Shown piece after piece: positions 7,185 to 16,087 of a stretch of DNA of 64,000 nucleotides (positions are counted from its first letter, which is position 1; every line of letters begins with the position of its first letter). This DNA is from Arthrobacter sp. 18067. Lineage in GTDB: Bacteria; Actinomycetota; Actinomycetes; Actinomycetales; Micrococcaceae. Made by a program: the position numbers and the translations under genes. The stretch spans positions 62,001 to 126,000 of the forward strand of contig NZ_CACSJJ010000012.1 of the NCBI RefSeq assembly GCF_902706295.1, given 5' to 3'. The notes under the pieces are model-generated. The model made no database searches, was not told the DNA's origin, and was given only the letters and a program-made list of their open reading frames with translations.

Positions 7185-9049
7185 GCGACAGGCTCCTTGT
7201 CCTTCGATACAAGCATGGTCATGGGGGTCTTTCCTTCGAGCATGGACCCCAACAGGGTCTGCGTGTAAGGCTCTTTCGGGTTCCGGAGGATCTCGCGGAC
7301 GGTGCCTTCTTCCACCAGCCTGCCGTTCTGCATGACGGCCACGCGGTCGCACAGATCGGCAACAACTCCGAAGTTGTGGGTCACCAGGATCACGCCGATG
7401 TTCAGGCGCTGCTGAAGTTCGCGCAGCAGGTCCAGCACATCCGCCTGGACGGTGACGTCCAGCGCTGTGGTGGGTTCGTCAGCGATCACCAAGTCCGGTT
7501 CGCAGCTGATGGCGCCAGCGATGAGTACACGCTGGGCCATGCCGCCGGAGACCTCGTGCGGGTAAGCGTTGAAGGTTCGCTCCGGGTTGGCAATGCCGAC
7601 GTCGGCGAGCAGCTTGAGCGCACGCTGGCGGGCTTCTGCTTTGGAGATTCCGAGGACACGGACCATGGGCGTGACCAGCTGGTAGCCGATGGTGAAGGCC
7701 GGGTCCAGGTTGCTCATGGGTTCCTGCGGAATGTAGGAGATCCGCTTGCCGCGCAGCTTGGAGAGCCGCTCCTGGTTGACGCGGTCATCGCCCGGGGCAA
7801 CGGTGTAGTTGCCATCGAACTGGATGGAGCCGCCCACAATCCGAGCGTTGTCCGGGAGCAGGCCCAGGATGGAGAACGCGGTCTGGGACTTGCCCGAACC
7901 CGATTCGCCAACGATGCCCAGGATTTCGCCGCGGTCCACGTGGAAGGAAACATCGTCCACTACCTTTTTGACGGAACCATCAGCCTGCGGATAGCCGACG
8001 CCGAGGTTGGTCACCTTGACCAGGTGGTGTTCGGTTCCGACGTCGACGGCGGCCACGGACTTCCGTGACTGTCGCGCCTTGGCGGGGTCCGTCGTCGTGC
8101 TTTCCGCTGGGACGATCTTCTTCTTGCGGTGCTTGATCTTTTCGCCGTCTTCCAGAGCATCGCGAATAGCGTTGCCCAGCAGGACCAGTCCGCCGATGGT
8201 GAGTGCCATGGCCAGCGCCGGCCACAGCAGCAGAATCGGGGTGAGGTAGACGTTCTTGAAGCCTTCGGAGAGCATGACGCCCCATGTTGCCTTGGTGGGA
8301 TCGCCCAGGCCCAGGAACTCAAGCCCGGACTGGATGGCGATGGCAACCCCGGCGATTGCGGCGGTCTGGATGATGATCGGTGCGCGGACCACGGAGAAGA
8401 TGTGGCGGGCGATGATGCTCAGGTCGGAAAGACCGGAGACCCGGGCAGCGTCAACGTAGAGCTCGTTCCGGACCGACTGCACTGCAGTGCGGGTCAGTCG
8501 GAAATACGACGGACTGATCAGGACACCGAACGCAATCATGGAGATCCATACCGATGGGCCGAAAGCTGCGCGGATGGTGAGGAGAACGATCAGGCCGGGC
8601 AGGCTCATGAGGATGCTGACCACCCAGTTGGACACGGCCTCGAACTTGCCGGCGTAATAGCCGGCGATCAGGCCGGCCGGGAGGCCAATGGCAATGGCCA
8701 CGCCGGCACACAGCAACGCGGACAACAAGGTCAGCTGGGCGCCGAAGAGCAGGCGGCTCCACGTATCGCGTCCTGCACTGTCAGTGCCCAGGATGTTCAC
8801 TGAGTCCGGGGCCGCCAACGTCTTGGAGATGTTGGCGAAGTTCTCTTCGAAAGGCGCTATCACCGGGGCCAGGATGGCCAGCACAGCGATGGTCAGCAGG
8901 ATCACCAGCGAGGCGATGCCCATGGGGTTCTTCAGGAGGCGGCGCAGGACGGTGGAGCGGACCACCGTGCCGCTCTGACCTGACCCCAGCTTCGCCGCAA
9001 GGCCGGCACCGGCCGCAGTTACTGCTGCTGAATCTACGGAATCGCTCAT
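7181..9049 (-). CDS. Fused ABC permease (DppC-like) and ATPase (DppD-like)
   Basis: The single 622-residue protein has an N-terminal DppC-type permease (about residues 30-300, six membrane segments, first one near 45-65) and a C-terminal DppD-type ATPase (about 340-622). The ATPase shows Walker A ([12 protein letters not shown]), signature VSGGMAQR and Walker B ([12 protein letters not shown]). A basic linker with KIKHRKKK joins the halves at about 300-340. In most importers these are separate genes. The start at 9049 overlaps the DppB stop by 4 nt and the end overlaps the DppF start, so the operon is tightly coupled. Confidence 0.92.
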   Translation of the reverse strand: MSDSVDSAAVTAAGAGLAAKLGSGQSGTVVRSTVLRRLLKNPMGIASLVILLTIAVLAILAPVIAPFEENFANISKTLAAPDSVNILGTDSAGRDTWSRLLFGAQLTLLSALLCAGVAIAIGLPAGLIAGYYAGKFEAVSNWVVSILMSLPGLIVLLTIRAAFGPSVWISMIAFGVLISPSYFRLTRTAVQSVRNELYVDAARVSGLSDLSIIARHIFSVVRAPIIIQTAAIAGVAIAIQSGLEFLGLGDPTKATWGVMLSEGFKNVYLTPILLLWPALAMALTIGGLVLLGNAIRDALEDGEKIKHRKKKIVPAESTTTDPAKARQSRKSVAAVDVGTEHHLVKVTNLGVGYPQADGSVKKVVDDVSFHVDRGEILGIVGESGSGKSQTAFSILGLLPDNARIVGGSIQFDGNYTVAPGDDRVNQERLSKLRGKRISYIPQEPMSNLDPAFTIGYQLVTPMVRVLGISKAEARQRALKLLADVGIANPERTFNAYPHEVSGGMAQRVLIAGAISCEPDLVIADEPTTALDVTVQADVLDLLRELQQRLNIGVILVTHNFGVVADLCDRVAVMQNGRLVEEGTVREILRNPKEPYTQTLLGSMLEGKTPMTMLVSKDKEPVA

Positions 9050-9987
9050 GACACACGTACTTTCGGGTTGAGCCAGCCATTGAGGATGTCCACCAGGAGG
9101 TTCACGACGATGACCACCACCACGGTGTACATCACCACTCCCATGACGACGGGAAGATCGGTTTGGGTGGTAGCGGCAACGGCCAGCGGCCCCATTCCGG
9201 GGAGGGCGAAGATCTGCTCGATGATCACCACACCTCCCAGCATGCCGATCAGTTGCAGGCTCAAGACGGTGAGGCCGGCCGGTGCGGCGCTGCGCAGCAC
9301 ATGCTTGAAGAGGATTTCACGCTCTCCGATGCCGCGGCTGCGCAGCGTCCGGACGTAGTCACGCTCAAGCTGCTTGATCACGGCGGAGCGGATCTGTTGG
9401 GCACCGCCGGTCACGCCGTTGATCAGCAGGGCGATTACGGGAAGGGTCATGGAATAGACCCAGGCTTCCGGTCCCACCTCCGGGGAGATGGTGCTGGTGG
9501 CGGGGAAGAAACCAAGCTGGATGGCCAGGATGGTTACCAGGAACACGCCGATCACATAGCCGGGGATGGAGTCCCCCACGATCGCGCCAATCTGGACCAC
9601 CCTGTCCACCCAGCCGCGCTTCACGGCTGCGGCAACACCGATCAGTGCTGCGCAGATGGCGATCAGGATCATTGCGGTGAAGACCATGGTCATGGTCACC
9701 GGGATGCGGGTGGCCAGGGAGTTGGCCACCGGCTCCGACGTGAACCAGGAGGCTCCAAGGTTGCCGGTCAGGGCATCGCCCAACCAGGCGAAGTAGCGGA
9801 CAAAGAGCGGCTGGTCGAGTCCTAGTTCCTGTTCCTTCAAGGCCACCTGTTCAGGTGTTGCCTGATCACCCAGGATGTTCTGGGCAATACTTCCGCTGGA
9901 GGTATACAGCAGGGTGAAGGTGAGGACCGAGACTACGAACAACACCACCAGACCACTGCCCAGTCTTTTCGCAATGAACTTGATCAT
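9046..9987 (-). CDS. ABC transporter permease, DppB/OppB type
   Basis: The 313-residue inner-membrane protein begins MIKFIAKRLGSGLVVLF, the classic first helix of DppB-type permeases, and has about six membrane helices. The binding-protein-dependent transport signature (EREILFKHVLRSAA region) contacts the ATPases. It lies 6 bp after the binding-protein gene and overlaps the permease-ATPase fusion by 4 nt. It forms one of the two membrane domains of the importer. Confidence 0.92.
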   Translation of the reverse strand: MIKFIAKRLGSGLVVLFVVSVLTFTLLYTSSGSIAQNILGDQATPEQVALKEQELGLDQPLFVRYFAWLGDALTGNLGASWFTSEPVANSLATRIPVTMTMVFTAMILIAICAALIGVAAAVKRGWVDRVVQIGAIVGDSIPGYVIGVFLVTILAIQLGFFPATSTISPEVGPEAWVYSMTLPVIALLINGVTGGAQQIRSAVIKQLERDYVRTLRSRGIGEREILFKHVLRSAAPAGLTVLSLQLIGMLGGVVIIEQIFALPGMGPLAVAATTQTDLPVVMGVVMYTVVVVIVVNLLVDILNGWLNPKVRVS

Positions 9988-9993
9988 GGAGTC

Positions 9994-11532
9994 CTACTTG
10001 GCGGGCGAGTAGTTGTAGATGGAGGGAACGGCCTGCTGGACCTGCGGGACCACGTTCACTTTGTCGTTGTGGTAGTACATCTGGTTCACGCGGAACAGTG
10101 GAGCGAACCACGCTTGTTCCACCACGTACTTGTTGACTTCCTGGGCCAGCTTGCCGGCATCTGCACCGCCGGCGCGTACCGCCGCGATCTTGGCCTCAAG
10201 CTCGGGCGTGGTGGTCTTGAACGGGTTGTACAGGGCCTTGGTGGAGACGATCTGGTCGATCGCGACCGTCGGCTGCCCCTGGAAGAGGTTGTAGAAGAGC
10301 GCGGGGTACTTCTGCGCGGCAACGTCCGAGGTGAAGGTGTTGGTGATGGCCGCGCCCGGGTTGAGCGTGATCCCCACATCGGCGAGCTGCTGCTTGAGAA
10401 CGGAGATCAAGGTTTCCGCGCCGGGAAGGGTAGGAACGTCGATGCTGACCTTGCCTTCGAAGCCGGACTCCTTCAGGAGCTGCTTGGCTTTCTCGGGATC
10501 GTAGCTGTAGTAGTTCTCCAGCTCCTCGCTCCAGGCACCGCTGTCCTTGCCGAACGGCTGTGAAGTGGGAGTGCCCTGGCCCAGCATGACCTGATCCAGG
10601 ATGGTCTTGCGGTCAAAGGCGTGGTTGATGGCCTGGCGGACTTTGACGTTGGCCAGTGCCGGGTTCTTGGTGCCGTCCCGGTCCAGCAGGAGCAGTCCGG
10701 ACCAGTCAACCTGGTTTGTTTCGAGCTTCATCTTGGCGCCCTCGGCCTGCTTGCCGTTCTTGGGATCCAGGAGGGTCGCGTCGATCTGGCCGGACACCAG
10801 AGCGTTGGTGCGGGCGGTGGGGTCAAGGAGGACCTTGAGGGTGAGCTTCTTGAACTTCTGGAGGTCCTTGTTCCAGTAACCCTCACGTGCGGTGAAGACT
10901 GTCTGGGAATCCTTGACGGAGGCTCCCTTGTCCATCACGTACGGACCCGACCCCACTGGGACGGTCTTGATGGCATCGGTGCCCAGGGCAGAGGGGCTTC
11001 CCATCAGGCCTGCAGCCTGGCTCAGGAAGTATTCGAGGGCCGGCTCCGGTGCGCTGAGGTTGATGTCGATGGTGTCGGCGTCCACCACTGCGATGTCAGA
11101 GACAGAACTCAACTGGGCCATCTGGGGACCGTTGGCCTTCTTGAAGTGGTCCATGTTGGCCTTGGCCGCAGTGGCATCGAACTTGGCACCGTCGCTGAAG
11201 GTGACATCTGTCCGGAGGTCAACCGTGAGTTTGGTGTTGGTGTCGTTGTATTTCCACGCGGTTGCCAGCATGGGGCTGAGCTTGCCGTCCGGTTCGCGGA
11301 GGATCAGGGAGTCGTAGGCTGCCTGGTACGGCTGGAGTGCGTGGCCTACGTGAGCCTGTGCCGGGTCCCAAGACGTGAGGTCCCTGAGGGTTCCCAGCGT
11401 CAGGGCCGTGACGGTCTTGGTGCCGGAAGTGGAACCAGTTCCGGCACCGGCGTTCCCGCCGCCACAGGCGGTGAGCGCCAGGGAGGCGCTGAGGACGATG
11501 GCGGCTGCTGCCGCCTTGGGACCTAACTTCAT
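9994..11532 (-). CDS. Extracellular solute-binding lipoprotein, family 5 (Opp/Dpp/glycoside type)
   Basis: The 512-residue protein has a lipoprotein signal ending in LTAC with the lipidated cysteine at residue 23. A Gly/Ser/Thr-rich linker and an SBP_bac_5 domain (AYDSLILREPDGKLSPMLA, then FSDGAKFDATAAKANMDH) follow. It should be anchored outside the membrane and deliver substrate to the permeases encoded directly downstream. It is the first gene of the transport operon. A LacI-type operator at 11638-11655 lies about 105 bp upstream of its ATG. Confidence 0.93.
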   Translation of the reverse strand: MKLGPKAAAAAIVLSASLALTACGGGNAGAGTGSTSGTKTVTALTLGTLRDLTSWDPAQAHVGHALQPYQAAYDSLILREPDGKLSPMLATAWKYNDTNTKLTVDLRTDVTFSDGAKFDATAAKANMDHFKKANGPQMAQLSSVSDIAVVDADTIDINLSAPEPALEYFLSQAAGLMGSPSALGTDAIKTVPVGSGPYVMDKGASVKDSQTVFTAREGYWNKDLQKFKKLTLKVLLDPTARTNALVSGQIDATLLDPKNGKQAEGAKMKLETNQVDWSGLLLLDRDGTKNPALANVKVRQAINHAFDRKTILDQVMLGQGTPTSQPFGKDSGAWSEELENYYSYDPEKAKQLLKESGFEGKVSIDVPTLPGAETLISVLKQQLADVGITLNPGAAITNTFTSDVAAQKYPALFYNLFQGQPTVAIDQIVSTKALYNPFKTTTPELEAKIAAVRAGGADAGKLAQEVNKYVVEQAWFAPLFRVNQMYYHNDKVNVVPQVQQAVPSIYNYSPAK

Positions 11533-11637
11533 TGTTGGCTCCTACTGAGTCTTGCCTGATGCGAGTCAGAGCTTGGGGTGTGGCCTGCACCACACTTTTC
11601 TTGGGTGTGGGATTTACAGTACGGACTTTATTTGACG

Positions 11638-11676
11638 TTGGCAACCGATTGTCAAAAGTTTCTTAAATTGTTGCCA
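11638..11676. promoter_or_regulatory. LacI-type operator upstream of the ABC importer operon
   Basis: TTGGCAACCGATTGTCAA (11638-11655) is an imperfect palindrome matching the uxaC operator at 15 of 18 positions. A further half-site GTTGCCA lies at 11670-11676, about two helical turns away. It is placed in the promoter region of the binding-protein gene. Confidence 0.7.
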
Positions 11677-11716
11677 AGCGGCCGCAAACCTTTGCCGAAA
11701 GCGGTGAATCAGACAC

Positions 11717-11749
11717 GAAAATGGCCGGAACCCCCAACGGTTTCCGGCC
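11717..11749 (-). terminator. Rho-independent terminator after the second Gfo/Idh gene
   Basis: On the minus strand GGCCGGAA (11749-11742) pairs with TTCCGGCC (11730-11723), extended by further pairs, and is followed by ATTTTC. It lies 29 bp after the stop of the gene ending at 11778 and separates that pair of genes from the ABC operon. Confidence 0.7.
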
Positions 11750-11777
11750 CCAATCGTCAAACGGTTGCAGAGATGGC

Positions 11778-12785
11778 TCAGCCCACCCGCCCGGGCATTT
11801 CAGGGTAGCTTTGCGCATAGATTTCCTTGATGATGCCCAATGACTTCCCAGCCTCGGCCGGGTTGATCCAGAACGGTCCAGGTTCTGCCAGCCGGGAATA
11901 GAAGTCAGCAATAAGGAGCTCGTGCGAGACACCCCAATAGGACCGGCCACCGGACTCCACCACCCGCTCGGGGATGACGTCCACCCTGCCGTCGGCGTAG
12001 GTCACAGTGAGGTCCCCCCGCAAGCTAAGCGTGGCCTTTTCGGTCACAATATCCAGGGTCACAGGCGCGTTGACCGCGTTGGCCAACGTTGCATAGAAGA
12101 CGCTCCGCGCACCGCCAACATGCTCGGCCACGAACTCCGCTGTGTCTTCCACCTCAATCACACCCGCCAGGGAACGGGTGGACGCCCGGCCCTCCACCTT
12201 GGCAACATCGCCCACCAGCCATTGAAGGAGGTCTACGGTGTGGATGGCCTGGTTCATCATCAATCCACCACCACCTTCGGCCCACGTTCCGCGCCACGGC
12301 CGGCTCCGATAGTAGTCGCCGTCCCGGTGCCACATAACGGTGGCCGACGCGCCAATCACCTGGCCCAGCCCGCCGTCGTCGAGCAATTTCCGCATGGCCT
12401 GCGACGTCGCGTTATAGCGGTTCTGGAAGCAGACGGCGATCTTGGCCGTGCTCCGCTCAGCCACCTCAATGAGCCGTTTACCTTCCGCCAGGGTGTGCGC
12501 CAGGGGCTTCTCCACAATGACGTTGACACCGCGTTCAAGGCAATCGGCGGCCACGGAAGCATGGAGGTGGTGCGGCGTACAAACATGCACGACGTCGGGA
12601 CGCACCTCCTGGAGCATGTCCAGGTAATTCGCGTACCCCGGTACGCCGTGGGCGGCTGACGCCGCCTCCAACCTCCCGGGATCGGTATCGCAGACCGCCG
12701 CCAACTGGACGCCGGCAAGGGAGGAGATTGCCGAAAAATGGACGGTTGAGATGTCACCGCAACCGATAATTGCCGCTGTAGTCAT
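11778..12785 (-). CDS. Gfo/Idh/MocA family oxidoreductase (copy 2)
   Basis: The 335-residue protein has the Rossmann motif AAIIGCGDIS (residues 4-13), the EKP catalytic motif at 92-94 and an active-site stretch NQAIHTVDLLQW. It is shorter than and clearly divergent from the copy at 4193-5359, so it is a paralogue and not a recent duplicate. It follows an isomerase/epimerase gene by 42 bp and probably acts on the same sugar or glycoside. Its terminator is at 11717-11749. The substrate is not identifiable. Confidence 0.88.
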   Translation of the reverse strand: MTTAAIIGCGDISTVHFSAISSLAGVQLAAVCDTDPGRLEAASAAHGVPGYANYLDMLQEVRPDVVHVCTPHHLHASVAADCLERGVNVIVEKPLAHTLAEGKRLIEVAERSTAKIAVCFQNRYNATSQAMRKLLDDGGLGQVIGASATVMWHRDGDYYRSRPWRGTWAEGGGGLMMNQAIHTVDLLQWLVGDVAKVEGRASTRSLAGVIEVEDTAEFVAEHVGGARSVFYATLANAVNAPVTLDIVTEKATLSLRGDLTVTYADGRVDVIPERVVESGGRSYWGVSHELLIADFYSRLAEPGPFWINPAEAGKSLGIIKEIYAQSYPEMPGRVG

Positions 12786-12827
12786 TCCTGCTCCTTCGAA
12801 GGATGATGCTGTCGGGTTTTGCGCTTG

Positions 12828-13673
12828 TCAGGCGAGAGTGACGTTGTTTTTGGCGGCGAGGCCGGCAAAAGCGCGGGCCGCAACACCAAAAGCCACCGGT
12901 CCGGAATACCCGCCCAGTTCGTGAGCGCTGGCCAAGTGCGGCTCGAGCGATGCGAAGCCCGTGTATCCGTCAGCCGCGAGGGCGCTGATGGTTGCGTCCA
13001 ATTCGCCGTCACCTTCGCCCGATGGGACCACTTCGCCAGTGGTGGCGATGGCATCCTTGACTTGCAGGTACTCCAGGTACGGGCGCAGGATGGCGTAGCC
13101 CTCGGTGTAAGGCTTGACGCCCACCTGGACGAAGTTGGCGTTGTCCCATGCCACTCGGAGCGCTGGTGAGTTGACCGTCTCCATGATGTCCAGGACGCGG
13201 TCCGGCGTATCGCCGTAGATGCCCTTCTCGTTTTCATGCAACAGGATGATGCCGTGTGCCGCGGCTTCTCCCGCCAGCGCAGCCATGCGTTCCATGACGG
13301 CCTCGCGGATGTCTTCCTGGCTCTGGCCTTCAGCGCGGTAGAAGGAGAAGATGCGAACGTATTTGGTGTCCAGGGCCCTTGCGACCGAGATGATCTGGCG
13401 GAGCCGGGCGACCTCGTGCTCCACCGGCAGGCCGACATCCACCTTGCCAATAGGGCTGGCAACGGCGGAGACTTTGAGGCCCTTCTCATCGAGGATGGCC
13501 TTAAGCCGCGTCACCGACTCCTGATCCAGTTCTGAAACATTGGTGCCCCATGCGCTGCGGACTTCGATGTGGTTCGCTCCGAGGGCCAGCAGCACTGCGG
13601 CCTGGATGGCGGGGTCAGGATCTACTTCGTCGCCGAAACCGGAGAGGTTCCACACGGCATTGGGTTGAGTCAC
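12828..13673 (-). CDS. Sugar phosphate isomerase/epimerase-type TIM barrel protein (copy 2)
   Basis: The 281-residue xylose isomerase-like TIM barrel has candidate metal-binding segments IEVRSAWGTN, ILLHENEKGIYGDT, RVAWDNANFVQVG and YLQVKDA. The GTG at 13673 is preceded by AAGGAG; upstream in-frame codons overlap the divergent promoter and are excluded. It is co-transcribed with the Gfo/Idh gene at 11778 and divergent from the LacI gene at 13888, with an operator at 13789-13806 between them. A sugar isomerase, dehydratase or lyase acting with the dehydrogenase is likely. Confidence 0.82.
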   Translation of the reverse strand: MTQPNAVWNLSGFGDEVDPDPAIQAAVLLALGANHIEVRSAWGTNVSELDQESVTRLKAILDEKGLKVSAVASPIGKVDVGLPVEHEVARLRQIISVARALDTKYVRIFSFYRAEGQSQEDIREAVMERMAALAGEAAAHGIILLHENEKGIYGDTPDRVLDIMETVNSPALRVAWDNANFVQVGVKPYTEGYAILRPYLEYLQVKDAIATTGEVVPSGEGDGELDATISALAADGYTGFASLEPHLASAHELGGYSGPVAFGVAARAFAGLAAKNNVTLA

Positions 13674-13788
13674 GAAATCTCCTTGGTGGTCCTGTGGCTT
13701 AGTCCTGTGGCCGCACCGCATGGTGGCTCGGTGACGCAGTTCACAGGCAGGTCTTGCTCCCCTGAGTTTAGCCATATTGGCACCAGCC

Positions 13789-13806
13789 TGACAACCGATT
13801 GCCAAA
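13789..13806. promoter_or_regulatory. LacI-type operator in the divergent isomerase/lacI promoter
   Basis: CTGACAACCGATTGCCAA shares the core CAACCGATTG with the site at 11638 and differs from the uxaC core by one base. Additional TGCCAAG and GTGGCA half-sites follow at 13810-13850. It is positioned to control both the leftward isomerase-dehydrogenase pair and the rightward lacI gene. Confidence 0.7.
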
Positions 13807-13887
13807 ATCTGCCAAGGTGTGGCACTCTGGATCAACGGTGTGGCACTGGTCACAGCCGCATGATCTGACGTTCAGAGAGGAACGCCC

Positions 13888-14907
13888 ATGGCGACGCAAC
13901 CTGTGGCTGCAGGCCGGCCTGCAACCATCCACGACATCGCCGCGCTGTGCGGTGTCGCGGCGTCCACGGTATCCAGGGCCCTCGCGAATCCGGACCGGGT
14001 CAATATCCGCACCCGCGAGCGGATCCAAGCCGCCGCCGTCGAACTCAATTACACGCCCAACTCCCAAGCGAAGGCATTAAGTTCCGGCCGGACCGGCGCC
14101 GTGGGTGTCCTGGTCCCGGATATCACCAACCCGTTCTACTTCGACCTCATCCGTGGCACCCAGCTGCAGCTCAAAGCCGCCGGCTACACACAGCTACTCG
14201 TGGACACCGAAGAGTCAGACGAAGTGGAGGCCAGCACGCTGGAGCAACTCCGCAAGAGCGCCGATGGCGTGATTGTTGCGGCTTCACGCCTCAACGACGA
14301 GGCACTTGCCGCTGCCGCCGCCAGCATGCCGATGGTTACCGTCAACCGGGACGTCGACGGCGTCCCGGCGGTCATCATCGATACGCCTTCGGCCATGCCA
14401 CAGGCCTTGGACCATCTGATTTCCCTGGGCCACACGTCCGTCGCCTACGTTTCCGGACCGGCGGTTTCCCAGTCCAGTGCACGCCGCTGGGCAGCCTTAT
14501 CCGCCGCTGCTGAAAGCCGGGGCGTGGACGTTCGCATCATTGGGCCCTTCGCGCCCAAGACACAGTCAGGAGCTGCGGCCGCTGATGCGGCGGTCCACAG
14601 CGGAGTCACTGCGTGCATCGTCTTCAACGACCTCATTGCCATCGGCATGCTGCAGAGGCTTCGGGAGCGCGGGCTGCGCGTACCGGAGGACATGAGCATC
14701 GTGGGCTGTGACGACATCTTTGGCGCGGACTTCTGCAATCCCCCGTTGACCACCATGAGCTCCCCCATCGAACAGGCGGGACGCGTGGCCGTGTCCATGT
14801 TGCTTGCCCAGCTCAACCCGCTGGCCGGGGGCGGAAACCGCAACCGCTCCGTCATGCCCACCCACCTCACGGTCCGCGGCTCAACGGGACCGGCCTCCCC
14901 CAACTAA
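13888..14907 (+). CDS. LacI family transcriptional regulator
   Basis: The 339-residue regulator has a LacI helix-turn-helix at about residues 10-30 (TIHDIAALCGVAASTVSRAL), a hinge (NSQAKALSSGRTGAVGVL) and a sugar-binding effector domain ending near GADFCNPPLTTMSSP. A GAGAGGA ribosome site precedes the ATG. It is divergent from the isomerase gene at 13673, with a shared operator between them. Together with the LacI gene at 1721 it is a candidate for the common CAACCGRTTG motif; which protein binds which site cannot be told from sequence. Confidence 0.92.
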   Translation: MATQPVAAGRPATIHDIAALCGVAASTVSRALANPDRVNIRTRERIQAAAVELNYTPNSQAKALSSGRTGAVGVLVPDITNPFYFDLIRGTQLQLKAAGYTQLLVDTEESDEVEASTLEQLRKSADGVIVAASRLNDEALAAAAASMPMVTVNRDVDGVPAVIIDTPSAMPQALDHLISLGHTSVAYVSGPAVSQSSARRWAALSAAAESRGVDVRIIGPFAPKTQSGAAAADAAVHSGVTACIVFNDLIAIGMLQRLRERGLRVPEDMSIVGCDDIFGADFCNPPLTTMSSPIEQAGRVAVSMLLAQLNPLAGGGNRNRSVMPTHLTVRGSTGPASPN

Positions 14908-14974
14908 CTGTCACTTGGGCCATACGCGTGCAACATGGTTGAGCCTTCGTCATACCGCTGACTAGTGTTGGACC

Positions 14975-15796
14975 ATGCGCGAACTCCAGGCCACCATCAT
15001 TGAGGAAATGGGCGTCCAGCCCCGGATCAATCCTGCGGAGGAGATCCGCAAACGGGTCGCCTTCCTGAAGGATTACGTCAAAGCGACCGGCACCAAGGGC
15101 TTTGTCCTCGGCATTTCGGGCGGCATCGATTCTTCGCTGGCCGGCCGCCTCGCCCAGTTGGCTGTCGAGGAACTGGAAGCTGAAGGCGTCGACGCGAACT
15201 TCGTTGCAGTCCGCCTCCCCTACGGCATCCAGCACGATGAAGACGACGCCCAAGCAGCCTTGGACTTCATCAAAGCCAAGACCGAATGGACCTACAACAT
15301 CTCCCAGGCCGTGGACGGCTTCGAGGAAGAGTTCGAAAAGACCACCGGAGCCCCGATCTCCGACTTCCACAAGGGCAACACCAAGGCCCGCGCGCGCATG
15401 ATCGCCCAATATGCCCTTGCGGGCGAGCACAACTACCTTGTGATCGGCACGGACCACGGCGCCGAGTCCGTGACGGGCTTCTTCACGAAATTCGGCGACG
15501 GCGGCGCGGACATCCTGCCGCTGTTCGGCCTGAACAAACGCCAGAACCGCGCCCTCCTCGCCGAACTCGGCGCACCAGCCCGCGTGTGGGAAAAGGTGCC
15601 TACGGCCGATCTCCTGGACAACAAGCCTGGCCGCACGGACGAGGACGAGCTCGGCATCACCTACGACCAGATCGACGACTACCTTGAGGGCCGTGACATC
15701 CCCGAGGACGCCGCTGGACTGATCGAGCAGAAGTACCTCCGGACGCGCCACAAGCGCACGGTTCCGGTCACCATCTTCGACACGTGGTGGAAATAG
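14975..15796 (+). CDS. nadE: NH3-dependent NAD+ synthetase
   Basis: The 273-residue protein matches the short ammonia-dependent NadE form. It adenylates and amidates nicotinate adenine dinucleotide, the last step of NAD synthesis. The PP-loop [14 protein letters not shown] is near residues 46-59 and the substrate-binding [17 protein letters not shown] is about 164-180. No N-terminal glutaminase domain is present. It is monocistronic and followed by a strong terminator. Confidence 0.96.
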   Translation: MRELQATIIEEMGVQPRINPAEEIRKRVAFLKDYVKATGTKGFVLGISGGIDSSLAGRLAQLAVEELEAEGVDANFVAVRLPYGIQHDEDDAQAALDFIKAKTEWTYNISQAVDGFEEEFEKTTGAPISDFHKGNTKARARMIAQYALAGEHNYLVIGTDHGAESVTGFFTKFGDGGADILPLFGLNKRQNRALLAELGAPARVWEKVPTADLLDNKPGRTDEDELGITYDQIDDYLEGRDIPEDAAGLIEQKYLRTRHKRTVPVTIFDTWWK

Positions 15797-15817
15797 CCAC
15801 CGCTTTTCAGAACAAAC

Positions 15818-15870
15818 CACGACGGCGGGTGCCGGCTTCCGAACGGAAGTCCGCACCCGCCGTCGTGCTT
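15818..15870 (+). terminator. Strong terminator after nadE
   Basis: CACGACGGCGGGTGC (15818-15832) pairs perfectly over 15 bp with GCACCCGCCGTCGTG (15853-15867). The 20-nt loop contains a second hairpin, CTTCCG-AA-CGGAAG. A short CTTT follows. Confidence 0.85.
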
Positions 15871-15877
15871 TAACCGA

Positions 15878-15990
15878 CCCTCTCTCACCTTTCGGCACTT
15901 TCCGGCCGGCCCTCTCTCACCTAACGACACTTTCCGGCCGGCGCTCTCTCACCTAACGACACTTTCCGGCCGGCCCTCTCTCATCCCCCC
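15878..15990. repeat. Tandem array of a 32-bp repeat, 3.5 copies (locus C)
   Basis: Units at 15878-15909, 15910-15941 and 15942-15973 are each 32 bp, begin with C(C/G)CTCTCTCACCT and end with ACTTTCCGGCCGG. A fourth, truncated copy starts at 15974. Units 2 and 3 are identical except for one base; unit 1 differs at a few positions in the middle. There are no unique spacers, so this is not CRISPR-like. The same core at the same 32-bp spacing occurs at 2814 and 4104. Confidence 0.9.
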
Positions 15991-16002
15991 AATTTCTGGG
16001 TC

Positions 16003-16041
16003 TTGACGTAGCGATAGTTACCGATATATCGTTAACTATCG
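16003..16041 (+). promoter_or_regulatory. padR promoter with 30-bp palindromic operator
   Basis: A 30-bp palindrome (16012-16041) with only one mismatched pair has arms CGATAGTTA and TAACTATCG around CGATATATCG. It covers the spacer and -10 of a plausible promoter: TTGACG at 16003-16008 and TATATC at 16025-16030, 16 bp apart. This layout is expected for an autorepressed PadR gene. Confidence 0.7.
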
Positions 16042-16087
16042 CCGATACTCCTTCGGCGAACCATTCAACCGAAAGGACGATGCTGCT

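Noticed and set aside
15878..15990. CRISPR array
   Set aside because: Repeats are directly adjacent with no variable spacers and no cas genes are present.
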